Of a DNA stretch of 64,000 nt, positions 59,939 through 64,000 are shown piece after piece; the stretch's first letter is position 1; every line of letters begins with the position of its first letter. Origin of the DNA: Sporodiniella umbellata (taxonomy: Eukaryota; Mucoromycota; Mucoromycetes; Mucorales; Rhizopodaceae); NCBI GenBank assembly GCA_025677835.1, contig JAIXMR010000115.1, positions 22,349-86,348 of the forward strand, read 5' to 3'. The notes beneath the pieces were generated by a model. The model had not been told where the DNA came from. It searched no databases and saw only the letters and a list, made by a program, of their open reading frames with translations. A program made the translations under genes and the position numbers.

Positions 59939-62900
59939 TTAAATGGTACAATATTTCATGAAGAGGATTTCTGCCAGAGACATAGCTCCGCTTGTAACAT
60001 AAATAAGATGAAGATTATATGCAGCCTCTCGTTTAAGGTCAGTAGAATCGTATTCGATCTCATCATCGTCTTCGTAATGGTCTTCGTTTACACTATATGC
60101 CGACCACTTATATACGTCCTCTATTGGCTTCATTTCTTCCATTCCTATTTTTGCTCTGGAAGGCATACACAAGGCGCGTTCATAGTGTGGGATAGCCAGA
60201 TGAGTGAGGCCGATGATATGGAAACAATAGCCCATATTATACTCACTCTCTTGACAGGGCCCCATCACTTTGACATATTCAGTTAAAAATAACATGCCTT
60301 GCATAATGAACATATGCCGATTATCACATCTGCGTTGACAAGAAGCTTGAAAAAAAGATAAGGCTAAACTGATCAAATTAATAGGGTCTTTTGGTTCCAA
60401 TGCATAGGATCTCATAAAGCATACTATAAAAAGGGGAAAAGTAAGTAAATTAAAGCGCTTATGAACAGTGAAGTAAAACATACGAGCAGCATTGGTATGG
60501 CTTTTAGAAATACACAACATGTGGCCAGCAAGCGTTAGTAAAACAGGACTTGTTCTGGAAAATGTCATATTCTTGTTGCTTTCTGTAATAGGCTTTTCAA
60601 GTTGATCTGGTGTCTCATAGAATCTCTTGTACTCCTGTTCGTTTATGGAGGATGGGTTTACGTTCATTTTCTCAACAGCATCATCTAAATTTTCGATTTC
60701 TTTTATGGCTATCGCATTGTTTTTTATTCCTTCTTTGGAAGCGCCTGACAAACTGTCCACAAGCTGAAGAACACGCATTACAAACTTTACTTGACTGGCG
60801 CTTAAACAGAAATAAGGGTTGTTTATGCCACTGATTTAAAGAAAAGGTTAGTTACCTGTGAAGCGTAGCTATAAAGCGAAAAGAATTTAGAATACTTACG
60901 CAGCTAGACTAGTTAAATGAACTCTGAATACATCAGATTGATATTTGTATTTATGACAAAACCAACGAAAAGCCTCGCTTACGGCGAAATAGTCCTTTGC
61001 AACTAAACCACAACCTACACAAAATAAGTTAAAATATAGCCCCTATACATTAATTATGTATATTGTTCTTACTTAGCAAGCCAAATTTAAAGCTTTTACT
61101 ATGTTTTTCGCTATGAAAAAAACAACTAGCTTCAGATGCGTTCTTCAAGAGATTATAAGCCTCTTGAGCTCGTTTAGTCATGGCAAGCATATAGGCATAC
61201 TACATCTAATTGTCAGATTTTTTTGGGGAGGACATATCGCTGTTACCTTCATAAAAACCTCGCACCATCTATCGAACGACACATCAAGAAACTCTTGTTG
61301 GAAGCTCAACTTCAATTCGCCTAAGATGTTTTCTAAATCTTGTTTTTCTTCCTCATCTAAATCGTCAATATCCATCTTATCCTCATCTTTTTGCTTCACT
61401 CTTTTTCGAAGACGATCCGCAAGATACTGCGCTTCTAAATCCGTGACTTTTTGCTGATTTTTTCTACCGGCTCTACTCCTATAAAATCCATCATATCTTC
61501 TGGACTATATTGTAAACAGTTCACTTAAAAGCTTGATTCGCAAAGTAGTACTTACTCTGGTTGATGGATAAAAACCCCGAGTACCATAAAATATTTCCCA
61601 CAGCTCCTGCGCAGATCTCATATAATCGCGTACTAAACCGCGGTCCATATTCCCAACAGGTCCATCTGCTTCTTGGTCTATTTCGTCTAACCTTTCGAAT
61701 AAACGCCTTGTCTTCAACTCTTTTTCGTGTTGGTGTTTTGCGTATTCTGCCTTACGACGACCAATTGCATCTTTCTTCGCTAAAGCAGATTCATCGAAAA
61801 TTGATGCTTCTTTAAAGCTTTTGTTTTCTTTAGTCTCTTGGCTTTCGTCAACAGCACCTCTAGCTATGGCTCTATCTATTTTGCGTGTTTCTCTGTTCTT
61901 TTTCATCACTAGTAAAAGCGAGCGTTTTTATATTAGAGTACATTCATTCAAGCGCTCATGAAAAACTATTACCAAACTCCACTAAAGTAAGTGCTTCCTC
62001 TTCTTTTCCTTGGTCTTCGTATACCGTCGCAAGAGACACCATGACATCTAAATTTTCAGGTTGTTCTTCCAAAACTAAAATATATTTTGAGTCTGACACC
62101 TTTTTCGTAAAGACTAAATATACCATTGACATAAAAAACTACAGCTGTTTCCAAATCTCCAGTTTCTCGATAACAATCGGCTGTACGAATAAGTAAATCG
62201 ACTTCGATTTCCTAATCAGTGGATAAGTCAATTGTTTACTTTCTAACGCTATCTTGTATTTTTCTACCTCAGATGAATCAATTATTTTTTGAAAAACCTT
62301 CAAACTTTCTGCGAAATGGCGCTTATCATAGTAAGCGTATGCTATTTCTTGGTGTAAATCAGGGTAAGTGTTGGGTGGGTACTGTAGCAAATATTTGAAA
62401 TGTTTCTGAATTTAAATGTGTTAGCATTTAAAGTATGTTTTTTATGTAATTAGCGTACAATCTATCTTACCGCCGCAATTTGAGGTTGGCCCATGTAAAC
62501 GCGACAAACGCCCATTCGTACACGTAGCTCCAGTGGAAATTCGGTTCTAGATTCATCTTCTTCGAAATATTCATCATCTTCATCCATCTGATCTGCCCAC
62601 CAGGTTTCATCTTGTCTGTTTTGAATCAGTCTCAAACCAGTTTTGATTGTGTCTAAACAGCGACTATAGTCGTTTCTTATAAGATACAATTCACTCAACA
62701 TGTTGATTTCGGAAAACCCTAGTTTATCACTAAACTCGTCCTCATTTTCCTCTTCCTCTTCTGGTGTGTCCGGATTTTCAGTGTGATACACGATAGCGTC
62801 TTCATACATTTTGATTGCCTCAGCTGTCTTTCCTTCTGAGCGATAAAGCTGCGCTAATTCGTTGATGACTTTAAAGTGGTGCGGCATTATTTGTAATATA

Positions 62901-63825
62901 AGAATGAACCCCTCAGTAGCCTCAGCGTTTTTCCCTGATTGTTTGTATAGAAACGATCTGTCCCACAATGCATCCACGTCTGTTGGATCAATGACAAGAG
63001 CCTTAGTGAGACAATGGATAGCTTGCTTTGGTGTATTGTTTTCGCTATACACTCGATGCATTAATATTACAAAAACCGGTTTTAAATTTTTTGGAATAGT
63101 TACATAGATTTGTGTGCAAGTTCTTTCCATAGATTCACATCATCACACAGGTGTGCTGCAACCATACGCAAACGGAGGGATTTGGACTTGTTTCCAAGCT
63201 CATCATGCACTAGACCCAATGTATTCCAAGCCGGATGAGCCTGCGGATGATTGGTAATAACTTCTTGTAATATGGCAATCGCATTACCATAATCTCTCGA
63301 GATATAGAGTGAGTTAGCCTCACCAAGTTTCCGTTTTATGTCCTCTGGTAATCGAAGTTCCCCGCCCATTAGCTTTCTTTTGACACCTCGTTTCACTCTT
63401 CCTATGCCTGAGTTTATAGCAAGATTTTTATCAAAATCTTCCATATCTCTCTCCAGCTCATCCGCGCCACCCGTTTTCAGCGCGGCACGCTTTTCTAAAG
63501 TGGAGTTCAACAGTTGCCTATGTATTTTTTCGGTGTAAATAGAAAGGCCGACTTCAGTTACAGCATTTGTATGCGCCTCTTACGTGATTTCATTGTCGTC
63601 AATAAAATCCTCCTCTTCCCGCATCCATTCATTGAGCGAATCGTTGTCATCGTCGTCCTCATCTTCCATGTCTTCATCGCTATCCTGTCCGGCTAAAAGA
63701 TCTTGATCTTCGTCATCTTCTTCCGCCCCCGAGCCAGGATCGGAATCTTCCTCTAAACTTGTTAGAAACTTTTGAAATGATTCATTCTCGTTGTTTTCAG
63801 TGTCAGCTGGTTTTTTTGGTGGCAT
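59939..63825 (-). CDS. TFC4: TFIIIC TPR subunit (Tfc4/GTF3C3-like)
   Basis: RNA polymerase III factor TFIIIC subunit that bridges to TFIIIB. ATG at 63825 (MPPKKPADTENNENE). The acidic N-terminus is typical. TPR arrays follow: LGEANSLYISRDYGNAIAILQEVITNHPQAHPAWNTLGLVHDELGN, HCLTKALVIDPTDVDALWDRSFLYKQSG, GFILILQIMPHHFKVINELAQLYRSEG, then KHFKYLLQYPPNTYPDLHQEIAYAYYD and further repeats after a conserved basic/acidic middle. The C-terminal exon is YNMGYCFHIIGLTHLAIPHYERAL, ending FMKYCTI. Many short introns; one near 60422-60483 is in frame and easily missed. Length of about 1,000 residues suits the family. Confidence 0.88.
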
Positions 63826-64000
63826 GTTTGTTTGAAATCTGTTTGACAAAAAAAAAGTTTTGTTTGTCTTTTTTTGGTTTTCTTTAGTGAGCAGTCACTA
63901 CACAATGCAATTTTTTAGAAAGCATTTCATCAGTTTGCAGTAAACTGAGTACTCTAAAAATTTTAGGTGACCAAAGCTAAAGAAGAAAACTGCGGTATTG
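63826..64000. promoter_or_regulatory. TFC4-like promoter region
   Basis: The last 175 bp, upstream of the 63825 ATG; AT-rich with an A-run near 63848-63857. No specific site is recognised, and no second gene is visible at the edge. Confidence 0.4.

Overview
This is a nuclear, AT-rich, gene-dense eukaryotic window, and the gene set and architecture point to a filamentous fungus. The signs are spliceosomal introns, mostly about 45-100 bp, with GT..AG ends; a Zn2Cys6 factor with a fungal-type middle region; a Pho85-type cyclin; an Nha1-type antiporter; RHO1; and a dual-finger GATA factor. The many very long A/T homopolymers in introns and next to start codons, together with the protein set, suggest an early-diverging lineage such as Mucoromycota (Mucorales). 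That placement is inference. I see no rRNA, tRNA, CRISPR array or intact transposon.

Layout. 1-5.1 kb: gene-poor, AT-rich DNA. 5.1-17 kb: a small secreted-peptide precursor; a cysteine-less peroxiredoxin-like protein; UBA2 (SUMO E1) divergent from LETM1/MDM38; an NHA1-type Na+/H+ antiporter convergent with LETM1; a WWE-like protein divergent from alanine-glyoxylate aminotransferase; and a MYND protein. 17.6-25.6 kb: a large ankyrin/coiled-coil protein, RHO1 and a PP2C phosphatase. 26.3-35 kb: two tandem short-chain acyl-CoA synthetase genes and an M20 amidohydrolase. 35.9-48.2 kb: a Pcl-type cyclin, an alpha/beta hydrolase, a Zn2Cys6 factor, PBDC1, a second Rho GTPase, a bHLH factor, a GATA factor and an unrecognised 435-residue protein. 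48.5-64 kb: a DDHD phospholipase, a Myb plus C2H2 factor, cullin-3, a solo transposase-type HTH protein, TMEM14 and the TFIIIC TPR subunit (TFC4-like).

The genes are mostly housekeeping and regulatory and do not form one pathway. Themes are protein modification (UBA2, CUL3), monovalent cation/proton exchange (LETM1, NHA1), Rho signalling, and transcription (four DNA-binding regulators plus TFIIIC). The clearest unusual signal is a 1,896-bp tract shared almost perfectly, introns included, by the two acyl-CoA synthetase paralogues, whose C-terminal coding ends are clearly diverged. This is best read as very recent gene conversion. Other points worth a look are the peroxiredoxin fold without its active-site cysteine, a Rho P-loop with a Phe, a Myb/C2H2 fusion factor, an orphan single-exon gene and a Kex2-type peptide precursor. 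I did not find a clear undescribed multi-gene system.
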